Assembly (NCBI RefSeq): GCF_022965805.1 | Contig: NC_133117.1 | Coordinates: 7,960,183-8,024,182, forward strand | From: Primulina eburnea | Lineage: Eukaryota; Streptophyta; Magnoliopsida; Lamiales; Gesneriaceae | DNA length: 64,000 nt | Reading direction: 5' to 3' | In this document: positions 1 through 11,177 of the stretch, in pieces | Layout of the letters: every line of letters starts with the position of its first letter | Numbering within the stretch: position 1 is the first letter of the stretch | The notes under the pieces: model-generated | What the model saw: only the letters and a program-made list of their open reading frames with translations | Told to the model about the DNA's origin: nothing | Database searches by the model: none | Translations under genes and position numbers: made by a program

Positions 1-1390
1 TGTTCAGTCAAAGACTCAACTGATGAGGTCATCCTAACTAGAAAACGGTGTGAAAACACTTAGAAAGTCAGTTGGAATGATCAACCTTATGCACCAGTAT
101 TTTATTGCTTCAAAATCTTCTAAAAATTGGTTGTGGCATAAGAGATTAAACCACCTGAACTTTAAATCTATTGCATATCTGAGTAATCACGATCGTGTCA
201 CTGCTTTGCCCAAAATGGATTTTAACAAAGAAAAATTTATTCAGCATGTCAGTTTGGTAAACAAGTAAAATCTTCTTTTAAAAACAAGGGCCGTAAATCT
301 TCTTCCCGATGCTTAGAGCTGTTACATATGGATCTATTTGGTCCAATACCAGTCATGAGCTTAGGGGAAATGAAATACACCTTGGTGGTTGTGGATGATT
401 TTTCAAGATTTACTTGGGTTATTTTTCTCAAATCCAAAGACCCAACTCTGCATAACTGATCAAGCGTTTCAAAAGACTATAAAATGATAAATCAGTTGGA
501 ATTGTTAGAATCAGATCCGATCGAGGAATGTGTGTACTGAGAGGAGAAATAGGACCCTTAAAGAAGCTGCTAGAACTCCTCAGCAAAATGGTGTAGCTGA
601 GAGGAGAAATAGGACCCTTAAAGAAGCTGCTAGAACAATGCTTGCTGATTCTGGTATTTCTCAAAGTTTTTGGGAAGAAGCAATAAACACTTCGTGTTAT
701 ACTCAGAACAGATCAATGATTAATAAACATCATTTGAAAACTCCATATGAGATCTGGCATGGACGAAAAAGTGTGGTTTCATACTTCAAAATATTAGGAT
801 GCAGATGTTTTATTCTTGCCAATGGAAAAAATCATTTAAAAGCATTTGATGCTAAATCTGCAGAGGGAATATTTCTGGGATATTCTTCAGTCAGCAAAGC
901 TTGTAAAGTTTTTAACAAGAGTACACTAAATGTTGAAGAGTCTATACATGTTGTTTTTGATGAAACTGTACTAACTGATAAGCCAACTGATCCAGTTGAG
1001 CCAGTTGATCGATCTACAGATATCAGTTCGGAGGATGATCATGAAGAAGAAAATCATATCAATGGAAACATCCTTCAAACACTTGAACCTGAAATTGTGG
1101 ATCAATCAGTTGAACAGGAAGTCGTTACTGAAAGTCAGTTGGTAGAGCAAAGAAATGATATTCAGTTACCAACTGAAACAGCTCCAACTGAAACTGAAAA
1201 CATTTAGTTGCCTATAGAAGTAGTTGCTGATACAGAAGCAACAAACGCTGAACTCAGATGGAAGAAATCACATCCTCCAGAATTGGTGATAGGTAATCCA
1301 TCTGACCCGGAAAGAACAAGAAATCAAATGCTCAATTTATTTATTCATTCTTCTTTTGTATCGCAATTGGAATCGAAGAAAACTGATTAA
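1..1390 (+). pseudogene. pol: copia integrase region (S1), broken
   Basis: Positions 50-268 encode a pre-integrase HHCC region (WLWHKRLNHLNF). The integrase core follows in a different frame (LLHMDLFGP near 318-345, DDFSRFTW near 393-420), then 530-1207 gives [13 protein letters not shown] and the variable linker [18 protein letters not shown]. Integrase would join the cDNA into host DNA. The gene is broken: a frame change near 268, a stop near 459, a rearranged junction near 530, and a stop at 1205-1207 within the acidic linker before the short conserved WKKSHPPELVIGNP segment (about 1259-1300). The catalytic SDRGTEF segment present in S2 is missing between about 520 and 560, so no active enzyme is possible. 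Confidence 0.85.
536..636 (+). repeat. direct duplication of integrase segment in S1
   Basis: The 40-bp stretch beginning ctgagaggagaaataggacc occurs at 536-575 and again at 597-636, identical by eye, separated by about 21 bp encoding PQQNG. It encodes [12 protein letters not shown] twice. Both copies end in gctgctagaac, which also resembles the sequence coding AART before PQQNG in S2. A microhomology event there would create the repeat and remove the upstream integrase codons. Confidence 0.85.
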
Positions 1391-2835
1391 GCTCTTGCTG
1401 ATCCAAAATGGACAAATGCAATGCAAGAGGAGCTGAATCAGTTTACCCTTAACAATGTCTGAAACCTAATTCCAAGCAGTTTCAAAAACTGTTATAGGTA
1501 CAAAATGTGTGTACAGGAATAAACTGAACGAAGATGGTTCAGTTGTACACAACAAGGCGAGACTGGTAGCACAACGATACAGGAAAGAAGAAGGAATTGG
1601 CTATGATGAAACATATGCACCAGTTGCAAGACTGGAAGCTATCAGAATATTCCTGGCCTATGCATCATTCAAGAATTTCAAAGTCTACCAGATGGATGTA
1701 AAGAGCGCATTCCTGAATGGTCAGTTGCAAGAAGGAGTCTATGTTGAACAACCTCCAGGTTTCATCAATCTTCATTTTCCTGATCATGTCTACCATTTGA
1801 ACAAAGCCTTATATGGTCTTAAACAAGCTCCAAGAGCTTGGTATGAAAATCTTTCAAAATTTCTAACTGATCACGATTTTTCTGTTGGATCAGTTGATAA
1901 GACATTGTTCAAATTTTCAAAGAATTATCACATTTTACTCGTTCAAATTTATGTTGATGACATTATATTATGCATCAGCATGATGGGTGAACTAACATTC
2001 TTTCTTGGACTACAAGTGAAGCAACTGGAGGCATGCATTTTTATGAGTCAAACCAAATACACGATGGAGTTGATGAATAAATTTGGCACAGAATCGTGTT
2101 CAGCCGCAAGTACTCTCATGAGCTCATCAGTAAAACTGGACACTGATCAAGGGGGAATATCAGTTGAGGCGACACTTTACAAAGGTTTAATTGGTTCATT
2201 ATTGTACCTAACTGCTAGTCGTCTTGATATTGTATTTGATGTCTGTATGTGTGCTAGATTTCAAGAAAACCCTAAGCAATCACATTTTTCCGCTACCAAA
2301 CGTATTTTAAATATCTGAAAGGCACTCAAAATATTGGGTTATGGTATTCTAAAGACTCCTCTGTCAATCTAGTTGGATATTCAGATGCAGATTACGCAGG
2401 ATGTAAGATTGATTATAAAAGTACAAGTGGATCATGTCAGATTCTAGGAGACAGACTGATCTCTTGGTTCAGCAAGAAGCAGACATCCATTGCTAATTCC
2501 ACAATTGAAGCAGAATATCTTGCTGTTGGGAGTTGCAGTGCTCAAATGCTCAGGATTCAGCAACAACTGAAAGACTATGGAGTTATTGCCAAAGAATTGC
2601 CATATTTTGTGACAATACAAGCACGATTGCTATTACATACAAACCAGTTCTTCACTCAAGTACCAAGCACATAGATGTCAGGCATCACTTTATCAGAGAT
2701 CATGCCTTGAAGAAGGACATAAGACTGGAATATATCTCAACTGAACAACAAGCAGTTGACATCTTCACCAAACCATTGCCCGAGACTAAGTTTTCTCACT
2801 TTCGCAATATACTTGGATTAATTGATTTATCCTAA
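1391..2835 (+). pseudogene. pol: copia reverse transcriptase-RNase H (S1), broken
   Basis: The reverse transcriptase reads from about 1509 to 2318 ([46 protein letters not shown]) with the catalytic YVDD at 1950-1961. Directly after YVDD the text jumps to [14 protein letters not shown]; compared with S2, about 23 codons (the [10 protein letters not shown] segment) are missing in frame. RNase H follows in other frames: SDADYAGC near 2380-2405 and the C-terminal HIDVRHHFIRDH and DIFTKPLPETKF up to the stop at 2833-2835. The frame changes near 2318 and 2533 and the stops upstream of 1509 make it a pseudogene. The C-terminus IDLS matches the IDLT end of S2. Confidence 0.88.
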
Positions 2836-3025
2836 TCAGTTTTACTGCTAATATATCACTTGTTAATTAATTTGTGTCATCTATCAGTTCTTACCTTTTA
2901 ACTGATGTCAGCTTGTCAGTTTGTTATTTGTCAGCTATTATGTTCAGTTCGTGATTTACTTATCAACTGATGAGATTAACTCTTGCAGGAAGATAAAAGA
3001 AAAAGATAAACTAGATAAACCTTAT

Positions 3026-3344
3026 TCATTTAAAGTAATAAGCACGGAGTACAGTGAAATATTGTTCCTCAACAGCAGACCTCCACTTGGCCAACCAACC
3101 AGTTAAAACTCCGGTGGAAGTCTTAAGGAAGCTATCTGATTCAGCAATTTGTTCTAGGATCTTCCTTTCTTTCTGGAACATTAGTAGGTAGACACCTTCA
3201 TCTGGGAAAATGTCTACCTCATCAGCAACGTGCAAGCGCTGCCGATATTTCTTCAATTTTGCTTGCAATCTTTCTTTTCTCCAAAGCTGAGTCCTTAAAT
3301 GTTTCGGCCAGATCAGGAGTCTTCGAGCTACTTGCACCTGCCAT
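3026..3344 (-). pseudogene. antisense ORF between pol and 3' ORF (S1)
   Basis: On the minus strand an ATG at 3344-3342 opens a frame starting MAGASSSKTPDL and running about 40 codons to paired stops near 3225. A neighbouring frame then stays open to 3026 (DEVDIFPDEGVYLLMFQKER, later GWLAKWRSAVEEQYF), so one indel near 3225 would explain a single reading frame of roughly 105 codons. It is rich in charged residues and probably helical, with no membrane segment. A TATA-like box lies about 60 bp upstream. Function unknown. Antisense extra ORFs are known in some plant LTR elements; whether this is one of those families is inference. Confidence 0.5.
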
Positions 3345-3398
3345 TATAGCTTTTGAATAATTAGTTGCTAATATGATTGAGACTAACCAAGCTATTCT

Positions 3399-3407
3399 CA
3401 TTTATAG
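3399..3407 (-). promoter_or_regulatory. antisense TATA-like box (S1)
   Basis: The minus strand reads CTATAAATG here, about 60 bp before the antisense ATG at 3344. This is close to the plant TATA consensus and sits where a promoter for the antisense ORF would be expected. S2 has a box at the equivalent place. Confidence 0.45.
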
Positions 3408-3995
3408 CCCAGGGTCAAGGAAGCTGAAAGGACGAAATCATTAAGGCAGACGATTAACCTACTAAGCATCAAATTTATTTTAATTAGTCATTTTATATAA
3501 TGCTTAAATTCTCGTAATTTTTATATGCATTTATTAAGGGGGAATATGGTTTAAAATATTAACTGAGAATACATCAGTTAGTAAATCCTCAACTGAAAAG
3601 ACACAGTTTCACAACTGATCGTTCAGCTGATTATTTTACTAATCTTCTCACATAAGTTAACTAATTAACCACATTATATTCCAAATCAAGTGATGTGACT
3701 GTTTTTTTTTTTTTTTTGATAAATAGCATCTTTAAAACGTGGCCTCATTTGAACAATTTGAAATTGTACACACCCTTGCAGCACACGTACACACGTTTTT
3801 AATTCAAATTTTTCATGGACTGACACATGTCCAGAAATTGAACATTCACTTACATATTAACCTTTCCCGCCCCAATTCAGTTCTTCCTTACACGAATATC
3901 AATTTTCAGAGAAAATTCATACTCAGAACTTATATCTTGCAAACTTTCAGGTTTTCGTATTCTCAGAAATAGCAAATCAAATTCCAGCACACATT
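3408..3995. other. non-coding spacer of S1
   Basis: AT-rich sequence between the antisense ORF promoter and the 3' ORF. It holds a run of 16-17 T at about 3702-3718 and many scattered cagtt/aactg words, a compositional habit seen through all of S1 including its LTR. The short frames here show no recognisable protein. Confidence 0.4.
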
Positions 3996-6793
3996 TTGAA
4001 TGCTATGGCTATTGACTTTGAATCAGTTATATCAGTCAATGAGACAGATATCAAGAACGTATTTCTGAAATTGGAAGCAGCTAGTTTGTGGATGTTTCTG
4101 GGACAATCTTCTCAGGAAATCTACCCGAAGGAACTTCATGATTTCTACTCAAATGGGTATGTCAATTCTGATGGAAACGTCATCACTACTGTCAATGGTC
4201 AGTTTTTGACCATTTCTGAAGAATTTTTTGGAGAACTATTCTTATTGCCTACTGATGGGCTCAACAATGTTTCTGAGGTTAATACATTCGATATTGAGGA
4301 GATTCAATCGTTGTTGTCAGTTGATGGTCGGAAAATCAAAGTTTCCGATCCCACGAAAGAGTTGAAGCCAGAAATCCAATTTCTGGCTGATATTATGGCT
4401 AAGGGGATCTTAGCTAAGGCCAGTTCTTTTGCTGCCCTTACTCTTGAAAATTTCAAGCGATGACTGTGATTATGGCTGAAAAGAAGGTGAATTGGAGGCT
4501 TATCATCTTCACCATTCTGCGCAACATGCTCAAATCAACTAAGAAGTCAAGGGGGTTGCAGTTCAAATCAATTATCTTTTGAAGGCCAAGGGGCTAGTGG
4601 CTGATAATGATGAAAAATCAGTCAAATTCAAAGTCTTCAATGCCAAGAACGTTCAGCCACCCAAGACTAAACTGGACATCTCTCCTGATCAGTGTGTAAA
4701 GATAAAAAAGGAGATAGGGACGCAGCAGGATGTTCCCAAGTCAGTAAAGAAAGACAAAACTTTAGCTCAGCTGAAGAAAATCAAGATAAAATTGATTGTC
4801 AGTGAATCAGATTCTGAGAAGATACCTTCTCCGAAGATTGCAAAGAAACCAAGGACCCAGAAAACCAAGTCGGCAGAAATGTTGGAATTCATCCCGGCTG
4901 AAAGTGTAAAACAATCAGATATTCAGCAGCCTATTCAGGCTATTCCTCTGAAAGTCATTCCAGCTGAAGTTTCAGCAAAAGACAAGTTACCTCCATCAAT
5001 TGATCCATCCAAAAAGGTCATCACCACAGGTAGTAAAAATAAGGAATCAGCTAGACTTACAGCTCCTATAATCAATATCAACCGCCCTACCTTCCTTGCT
5101 CCTGCTCGACCCAAAGGAATCAAGATTCAGGAACTGGTGGATACTACTCGTTCTGGACTGAACATTCCGCACATTCTCTCTGATGAGAAAGGCAAGGGCC
5201 AGTTGATCGAAGAGCCCAGGCCAAAAAATGTGATTCAAACTCACATTGACCTTATCTGGGAATAGGTCCATGCATTTGCTGAATCCAAACTGAAAACTTA
5301 TGATGCTTGGACGCGTTTCAGAACTCACATCTTTGCCAAAGAGTTGAAAAGGAATCTCAACTGCATAAATTCATAAAACTGGAAGCAATTGTTCTTAATG
5401 TGGTCAAAGCTGCTACATTGTTCAGGCACTGGAGAGGAAAAAATATTTCCTTGATCAAGTAAGAGCCAAAAAGTTGGCTCAACTGATTGAGAATCTCAAG
5501 AGCAACGACATTCCTACAAATCGAACTGCCTACAATGATCGAGCTATGCTTACTCAGTTGGACACAGATCTTAAGAATTTGCAAATACAGATAAAGTACT
5601 GGGAAATGGATCAAGAATTAGTCAATCATGAAGGCCTTTCAGAAGAAGAAGAAGACGAACCTTCATCACAGCACAAAGAGCCATCCCCAGAACAAGCTGC
5701 TGCTACAACTGTAGAGCCATTTCAGGATGTGCTACAATCTTCTTCTGCTGCATATCCTCAACTATATTTGGACGCTGACTTGACACTTGCTAATATCGAT
5801 GAAATCATTCAGTCAGTAGCCCAAGAATTTCAAACGAATGTGCCTTCAACTGAATCAGTTGATCTCCCAACAGATCAAGCAGCTATAGATGCTCCTATCT
5901 CTTTCACTAATGAACCAGTTCAGCCTTTTGTCTCTGCTGAACAAAGTGTCAAACTGATGTGCCCATTCGATCACCTATTGTGACAAATCTAGAAACTGTT
6001 GACACTGTGGAGGCTCAGTTACATGCTATTGAAAATTTTCCAACTGACGAGCCGCAAAAAGTTTCAGTTGACCAACAATCAGAAGCACCAGTCACTAACC
6101 CTCCAACTGAAAACTCCCACAGATCATCAACTTAATCAGCAGGACAGTTCATCTGCTGCTCCGAATCAATCTTCATCTCCTTCTATTCAAGAAGAAGCCA
6201 GTATGCAAGACGTTCCAGAGCTGATACATGCTGAAACGGTAGTATCTGACAGGACTATAGTGGTCTTTGATCAAACTACCAGGGAACATGAACCAAGGAT
6301 GACTGAAACTGTATCTCCTCATCCATCCCCATACATAAATTTAGTAATTGAAGAGATTCAAGACATCCAGAATAACATGTCACAGATGATGGATGATATC
6401 AAGAAAATTCAAAACACTCAACTTGCACATTCTCTGAAACTGGACTCTTCAGTTGAATTCAATTCAGAGAGGCCGAAGAAAATTCAAGTTGTCGTGACCT
6501 CTATCTCTCTTAAAATAGAGGAACTTAGAAAGAACAGAGGCTTAGTTGAGAGTCTCTCCCTAACTCAAGACACAATCAGCAAACGAGTTGACTTTGTGGA
6601 GACGTCTTTCTCAAGGAAAATTGATTTGCTACAAACCACGGTGCTTAATGCAATCTTAAACGTGTCCACTACTATCGGCCTCTTATCAGTTGATGTTCGG
6701 AGGTTATCAAATAAGATGGATGTATTTGACAAAAAGGGGAAAGAGATTAAAGTTCAGCTAGATCAACCGCAAAAGCAGTTAGAATCTCGTTGA
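3996..6793 (+). pseudogene. long 3' (env-position) ORF of S1, broken
   Basis: Open segments at 3996-4463, 4579-5265, 5474-5983 and 5999-6793 are separated by frame changes and stops and together make a protein of about 900 residues downstream of pol, the place where Sireviruses carry an env-like gene. The first 150 residues resemble the start of the S2 3' ORF: both have a DFYSN/EFYAK motif, a hydrophobic ELFLLP or ATFLLP segment and a QFLADI/QILADI-AKAIL segment. The middle is low complexity (Lys/Pro/Ser then acidic). The last 150 residues (VEEIQDIQNN, KMDVFDKKGKEI) look coiled-coil. I see no signal peptide or clear membrane helix, so calling it an envelope protein is not supported by sequence. 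Function unknown. Confidence 0.7.
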
Positions 6794-6944
6794 AGAGCAG
6801 CCAGAAGTTAACTATCTCGAGTATCAGTTTTTCTTGTTTGAAGATTATTATTCTCTAAGAAGAAGTTCAGTTAATCGAAGTCTTATCTTATCTACAATGA
6901 GTTAAGTTGATCAGTTATTATTTTCATAGTTTTTTCAAACACCT
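6794..6944 (+). other. 3' untranslated spacer of S1
   Basis: Short non-coding stretch between the stop of the 3' ORF and the polypurine tract. No feature seen apart from repeated cagtt words. Confidence 0.5.
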
Positions 6945-6956
6945 AAAAAGGGGAAA
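6945..6956 (+). other. polypurine tract of S1
   Basis: The purine run aaaaaggggaaa ends four bases before the proposed LTR start at 6961. It would prime plus-strand DNA synthesis. S2 has aaagggggaaa in the same position. Confidence 0.8.
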
Positions 6957-6960
6957 TTTT

Positions 6961-7925
6961 TGGAAACTAAGTTTCTGCGTTTGACAAACTGAAGGAAAAA
7001 AGCTCGAACCAACTGATTATATAATAACTGAACTGCGCAACTGAACTACGCAACTGATCTATGCAACTGAACTCGCAGTCAACTAACAGCAGTTGTAATC
7101 CTTACCAACTATTGCCCAGCAGCTGATTAGCTGAACACATAATCAGTTATCGGGAAAGGACATTCAACCGACAGTGGTACACAGCAGACTGTTACTTAGT
7201 GGAACGTCACATTTCAGATATTGCATTGTACGGTTGCAAGAAGAATATTGACGTGGCAATCAACGAATATAAAGATTCAAATATTATTTAATGTTACTGT
7301 TGGAAGAGAAGCCTATAAATAGGCGAGAAGAGCAGTCGAAAAAACAAGAACGAACAACTATTCTATTCAAGCTTGCTGTTACGCTGCTAAAATCACTACT
7401 CGCATTCAAATATTAAAATCTCACTCTTATCAGATTTATCAGTAGCAATCAAGGCTACATTTACGAGCTTGTTAGCACTTTGAAATCTTTGTTAGATTCA
7501 TTCAGTCGTATTAAATTCAGTCACAGACTGTAAAAGTTTTTGTGAACTAAGAGTTTCAGTTTTGGCAGTGTTAAGTCCAAACTGAAGTGGGTCAGTACAA
7601 CTTTTGTATTCGATCAAAGTCTTTTAGTGGAAATCCTATCCTCGTGATAGAAGGGGTGACGTAGGAGTTATTCTATTCTCTGAACATTCAGAAACAAACC
7701 GTGTGCATTTTATTTCAGTTATTATTATTTTCAGTCAGTTATTCTATCTCTCAGTCAGTTTACTTCCGCAACTTTTTTCAGTTAAACTGATTGTTATCGA
7801 CTGACGAGATACCAAGTGTCAGTTTGTCACTAAATTGAACCCAATCTTCGAAAATTATATATAATCCATGAGTGTTTATTCAACCCCCCTTCTAAACACT
7901 TATCACCTTCTAACCGGTCCTTTCA
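6961..7925 (+). repeat. 3' LTR of S1
   Basis: The LTR is proposed to start TGGAAAC just after the polypurine tract and end CCTTTCA at 7925, 965 bp, close to the 994-999 bp LTRs of S2. The downstream third aligns with S2: both have taagtcc, ctgaagtgggt, caaagtcttttagt and an agaaggggagacgtag-like block. The matching 5' LTR is outside the window, so the exact ends and the target duplication cannot be checked. Confidence 0.75.
7314..7320 (+). promoter_or_regulatory. TATA box in S1 LTR
   Basis: TATAAAT in the context gcctataaataggcg, about 350 bp into the LTR. Likely core promoter for the genomic transcript. Confidence 0.6.
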
Positions 7926-8720
7926 GGCTTGAATATTCTATTCATGAGATCCATGAATTCCGCTGGACCATTTGTTAATCCAAATGGCATTACCATGAAT
8001 TAGTAAAGCCTATATCTTGTTCTGAATACAGTTTTTGGAATGTCCCTCTACATTAAATTTTAATTGATGATAGTCTGACCTTAGATCAAGCTTGGAAAGA
8101 CCATATCCTCTTTAGTTGATTGAAAATGTCGTTTATTCTCAAGAGAAATATTTATTCTTGATATGATCTTAAGAAATTCTTTGTAGTCGATGCACAATCT
8201 CAAATTCATGTCTTTCTATTTCAGAAATAATATTGAGGCTCCCAACGGAGAGGCACTTGTTCTTATTTTCTTTTTGTCTAACAAATCTTGGAGTTTTTCT
8301 TTCATCTAATTGAGTTCAGATGGAGCCATTCGGTAGTGTTCCTTTGATATTGGTGCAGAACCTGACACCAAGTTAATTTTAATTTCTACCTCGCAGTCCG
8401 AGATCAGTCCAGGTAATGCTTGCAGAAAAAAACTTTTGGAAATTCTCGCACTACTGGAATATTTTCCAGCTTCAACTCGATTCTTTTCACTCATCATTGA
8501 TAGATATACTTCTTCACTAGACTTTGTGGCTTTCCAGGTCTAGGTAACAGAATGAGGGATTTCTATTCCTTGACTTGCCCTTTTATATGATTTCTTCTTG
8601 GTTCCGAGTTTTATATTCTTACCTCGACAATCTACCAGTGCATGATTTTTCACTAACCAGTCTATTCCTATAATGACATTGAAGTACACCATAGTAAGTT
8701 TGATACCGATTTTATGTTAT
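7926..8720 (-). pseudogene. pol: gypsy protease-RT fragment, heavily decayed
   Basis: Read on the minus strand, a VIIGIDWL-like protease end lies near 8650-8690, then the RT N-terminal motifs GSAPISKEHYRMAPSEL (about 8310-8360), a damaged LRLCIDYKEF near 8180-8215, and a PFGLTNGP-like segment near 7960-7990. Stops and frameshifts occur every few dozen codons. These motifs identify chromovirus-type gypsy pol, but the copy is old and clearly dead. Confidence 0.75.
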
Positions 8721-9572
8721 TTTGAAATAATCATGATTATTATATCAAAATTTAAAATCAATATAAAATTTTAGAACTTGTTTTAGAAATTTAAAATCTT
8801 CATATTTTTTTAAAATTCTTAGTACCATAAGAAGTCTCAAAAGTTATTATGTTATATTTTTCTCGATTTCTACCAATATCTCATAACTTAATTTATTTAC
8901 ATAAGGTAATAGTCTACTTTTTTCAAAAATAATATAAATTTATTAACCTAAAGATATTTTTTTTGCCTTCATTTTAAATAAAATATTTCAAAATCCTACA
9001 TTTTAAAGTTATTGATTATCATCCCCAATTTAATGTTCACTAAGTTAATTATTGACTCAATAATCAACTTCTACATTTAAATATCCAAACTTACATAATT
9101 CTTATCTCAGATTTTCTTAAATAATTTATTATCCTCGAGTCAAATCTTTCGTCTCAAGTTAGAAGCTTAAATCAATTTTTAAGTCAATTTATCTCTGATA
9201 GTTATATTCCAAAAAATATAAGTTAACACAATTTTTTTTTTCATACGCAATACGATTTCATAAAATTCGATGTTTGAACGGGATTTTTTTAGAGAATTTT
9301 CAAAAATGGAAAATCTGGAGATTTAGATATAGATGGAAAGCCCACATTATGTGGTTTACGTAATAGTTGGCATAATTAAACTTCGAACTTCCTACGTGAA
9401 GCTATTTGCGATCCAAAAAAGATGGCAAAAATGCGATTTCGAAAGTGATGTCAAGATGAAGGGAACTTTCAAGGAAAATTTTACTCGTTGGACCGATTCA
9501 GATCATATTGCACTAGGCTTTTGCTCGTCAAATTTTGTCTATCAAAATCCATGCTGGATTATGAATTTGACT

Positions 9573-9584
9573 GCTTTGATAACA
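9573..9584 (-). other. degenerate primer binding site, gypsy remnant
   Basis: The minus strand reads TGTTATCAAAGC six bases after the LTR end at 9591. It differs at two positions from TGGTATCAGAGC, the usual complement of initiator tRNA-Met. Confidence 0.6.
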
Positions 9585-9590
9585 TTTAAA

Positions 9591-9944
9591 TGTCACGCCC
9601 CGAGACCAAGGCGTGTAGATCTCCGACAATTTTCGATAACAATAAGCCTTGCGGCAAAACAAATAGTCAAAATCAGTTTTTTTTTTCATATATAAAAATA
9701 TTGTCTTTACATTGACAACAAAATTTTAGAAAATTTCTTAAGAGTTTCGAAATTGAAAGACAACGAAAACCAATGCTTAGGCTAAACAAGTGTTTGATCT
9801 TCAGATTTTGGATTCCATCACCAAACCCAGAACGTCTCTTGCTCTTCGTCGTTCACCAGTTCCTCAGTTTTATCTAGGAAAGATGTCAGGGAAGTGAGCG
9901 TTTTGGGAAAAACTCCACAAGCGAGGGCCGATCAGTTACCACAA
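9591..9944 (-). repeat. gypsy LTR fragment (5' LTR of the remnant)
   Basis: Plus strand starts tgtcacgccccgagacc, the typical 3' end of a gypsy LTR read in antisense. It continues for about 350 bp until copia integrase sequence begins near 9945, so the LTR is truncated at the S3 junction. The left boundary is good; the right boundary is approximate. Confidence 0.65.
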
Positions 9945-11174
9945 ATCATTCAAAGTGTAACAGGCACAACCAAAAACATGAAAGTATTTCAGATTAGGCT
10001 TTTTTCCCATAATTATTTCATAAGAAGTCATTGTTGAGCCACTTCTCAAAAACATCCTATTTGAAATATGACAAGCTGTATTAAGGGCTTCTGCACAAAA
10101 AACGCTTTGAAATACTCTTCGAAGCAAGCATCACCCTTGCCGTTTCTTGCAAAGTTCTGTTCTTGCATTTTGCAATGCCATTTTGCTATGGGGTTTTTGG
10201 TGCTGAGAATTCATGTGAAATCCCTTTCCTGTTATAAAATGATGAGAATGAAGAATTTTCAAATTCCTTACCATGATCAGTCCTGATCTTTCTCACCTTC
10301 AAATTATGGATGTTTGTGATCCTTGTGACCATTCGTTTAAACACATAGAAAGTGTCTGGTTTCTCCCTAATGAAACTTAACCATGAAAACCGTGAGAAAT
10401 CATCAATACACACAAAAGAATACTTATTACCTCCATAGCTTTCCACTTCCATAGGACCCATAAGATCCATGTGTCGTAATTCCAGACGTGTTGTCCCAAA
10501 TGTTGACAACACTGGGTGTGACACGCGAGTCTGTTTTCTTTTTTGACAATCTTCGTACACATATGGTATACCAGATGAGAGATTAGGCATACCTCGTACT
10601 GCATCATACTTACACAAGTTCTTCAAGGTTTTTAAGTTTACATGACCGAGTTTTTTATGCCAAAAGTCGAGTTCACTGATTTGTGTATGATTGCATGAAA
10701 GTTCCTCACCCATTTGGTAGAAAATGTCTGAAGACCTTGTACCCGTCATAATACACATGTTAGTTTCATCGAAAATTTCACAGGTATGTTTATTAAACTT
10801 GACATATAAATTATCATCACACAATTGACTTATGCTTATCAAATTCGAATTTAATCCTTCAACGTGGAGCACATTGTGGAGCTTTGGTAGTCCTTCAACA
10901 TTCAGTGTTCCATTTCCCACAATCTTTCCTTTGCTCCCCCTCCATACGTTACTCTACCATCTTTTTGATCAACATAATCAATGAGATGTTCTCGCGATCC
11001 TGTCATGTGGCGTGAGCTTCCACTATCAAAGTACCAATGACCTGCAGTATTAGTTTTCAATGAAATATAGACTACATTACAGTGAGTTGTTACCTTTATT
11101 ACCCAAACATGTCTTACTGTAGGTCTATTGTTGGAGGTGTTACGGGAAATGTTGGACAACATTCGGGGCAACAT
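9945..11174 (-). pseudogene. pol: copia protease-integrase (S3), truncated
   Basis: Protease active site WYFDSGSSRHMTG lies near 11005-11045. The frame shifts near 10910 into the segment 10920-10186, with the HHCC pre-integrase motif WHKKLGHVNL, then integrase core motifs LRHMDLMGP, FVCIDDFSRF and RTDHGKEFEN (first Asp, second Asp region visible). A stop near 10185 and a frame change follow before ALNTACHISNRMF (10127-9936). The text ends at VFGCACYTLND. Reverse transcriptase is absent. Non-functional. Confidence 0.85.
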
Positions 11175-11177
11175 TCA

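Larger units (their letters stand above)
1..7925 (+). mobile_element. Sirevirus-type Ty1/copia element S1, 3' part, decayed
   Basis: The window opens inside pol (pre-integrase region) of a sense-strand copia element, so its 5' LTR and gag lie outside. Order seen: integrase, reverse transcriptase, RNase H, an antisense ORF with TATA box, a long 3' ORF, a polypurine tract and a 3' LTR ending TTTCA at 7925. The gene order and the RT context ([12 protein letters not shown]) match the Sirevirus (SIRE/Maximus) lineage, and S2 later in the window has the same plan with a homologous LTR. The body is interrupted by many stops and frameshifts and cannot be autonomous. DNA to the right (7926 on) is an antisense gypsy remnant, so S1 was inserted into an older element. 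The assignment to Sirevirus rests on remembered family features. Confidence 0.85.
7926..9590 (-). mobile_element. antisense Ty3/gypsy remnant interrupted by S1
   Basis: Immediately right of the S1 LTR the minus strand encodes gypsy pol, and a degenerate primer site and LTR end follow at 9573-9591. The element therefore reads right to left, with its 5' LTR at 9591 onward. Between about 8720 and 9570 the DNA is AT-rich and I can read no Gag, so that part is either badly decayed or replaced. The rest of pol would lie beyond the left edge of S1, outside the window. Confidence 0.75.

Noticed and set aside
9333..9695. 120-codon plus-strand frame
   Set aside because: Spans the degenerate primer site and LTR end of the antisense gypsy remnant; no domain.
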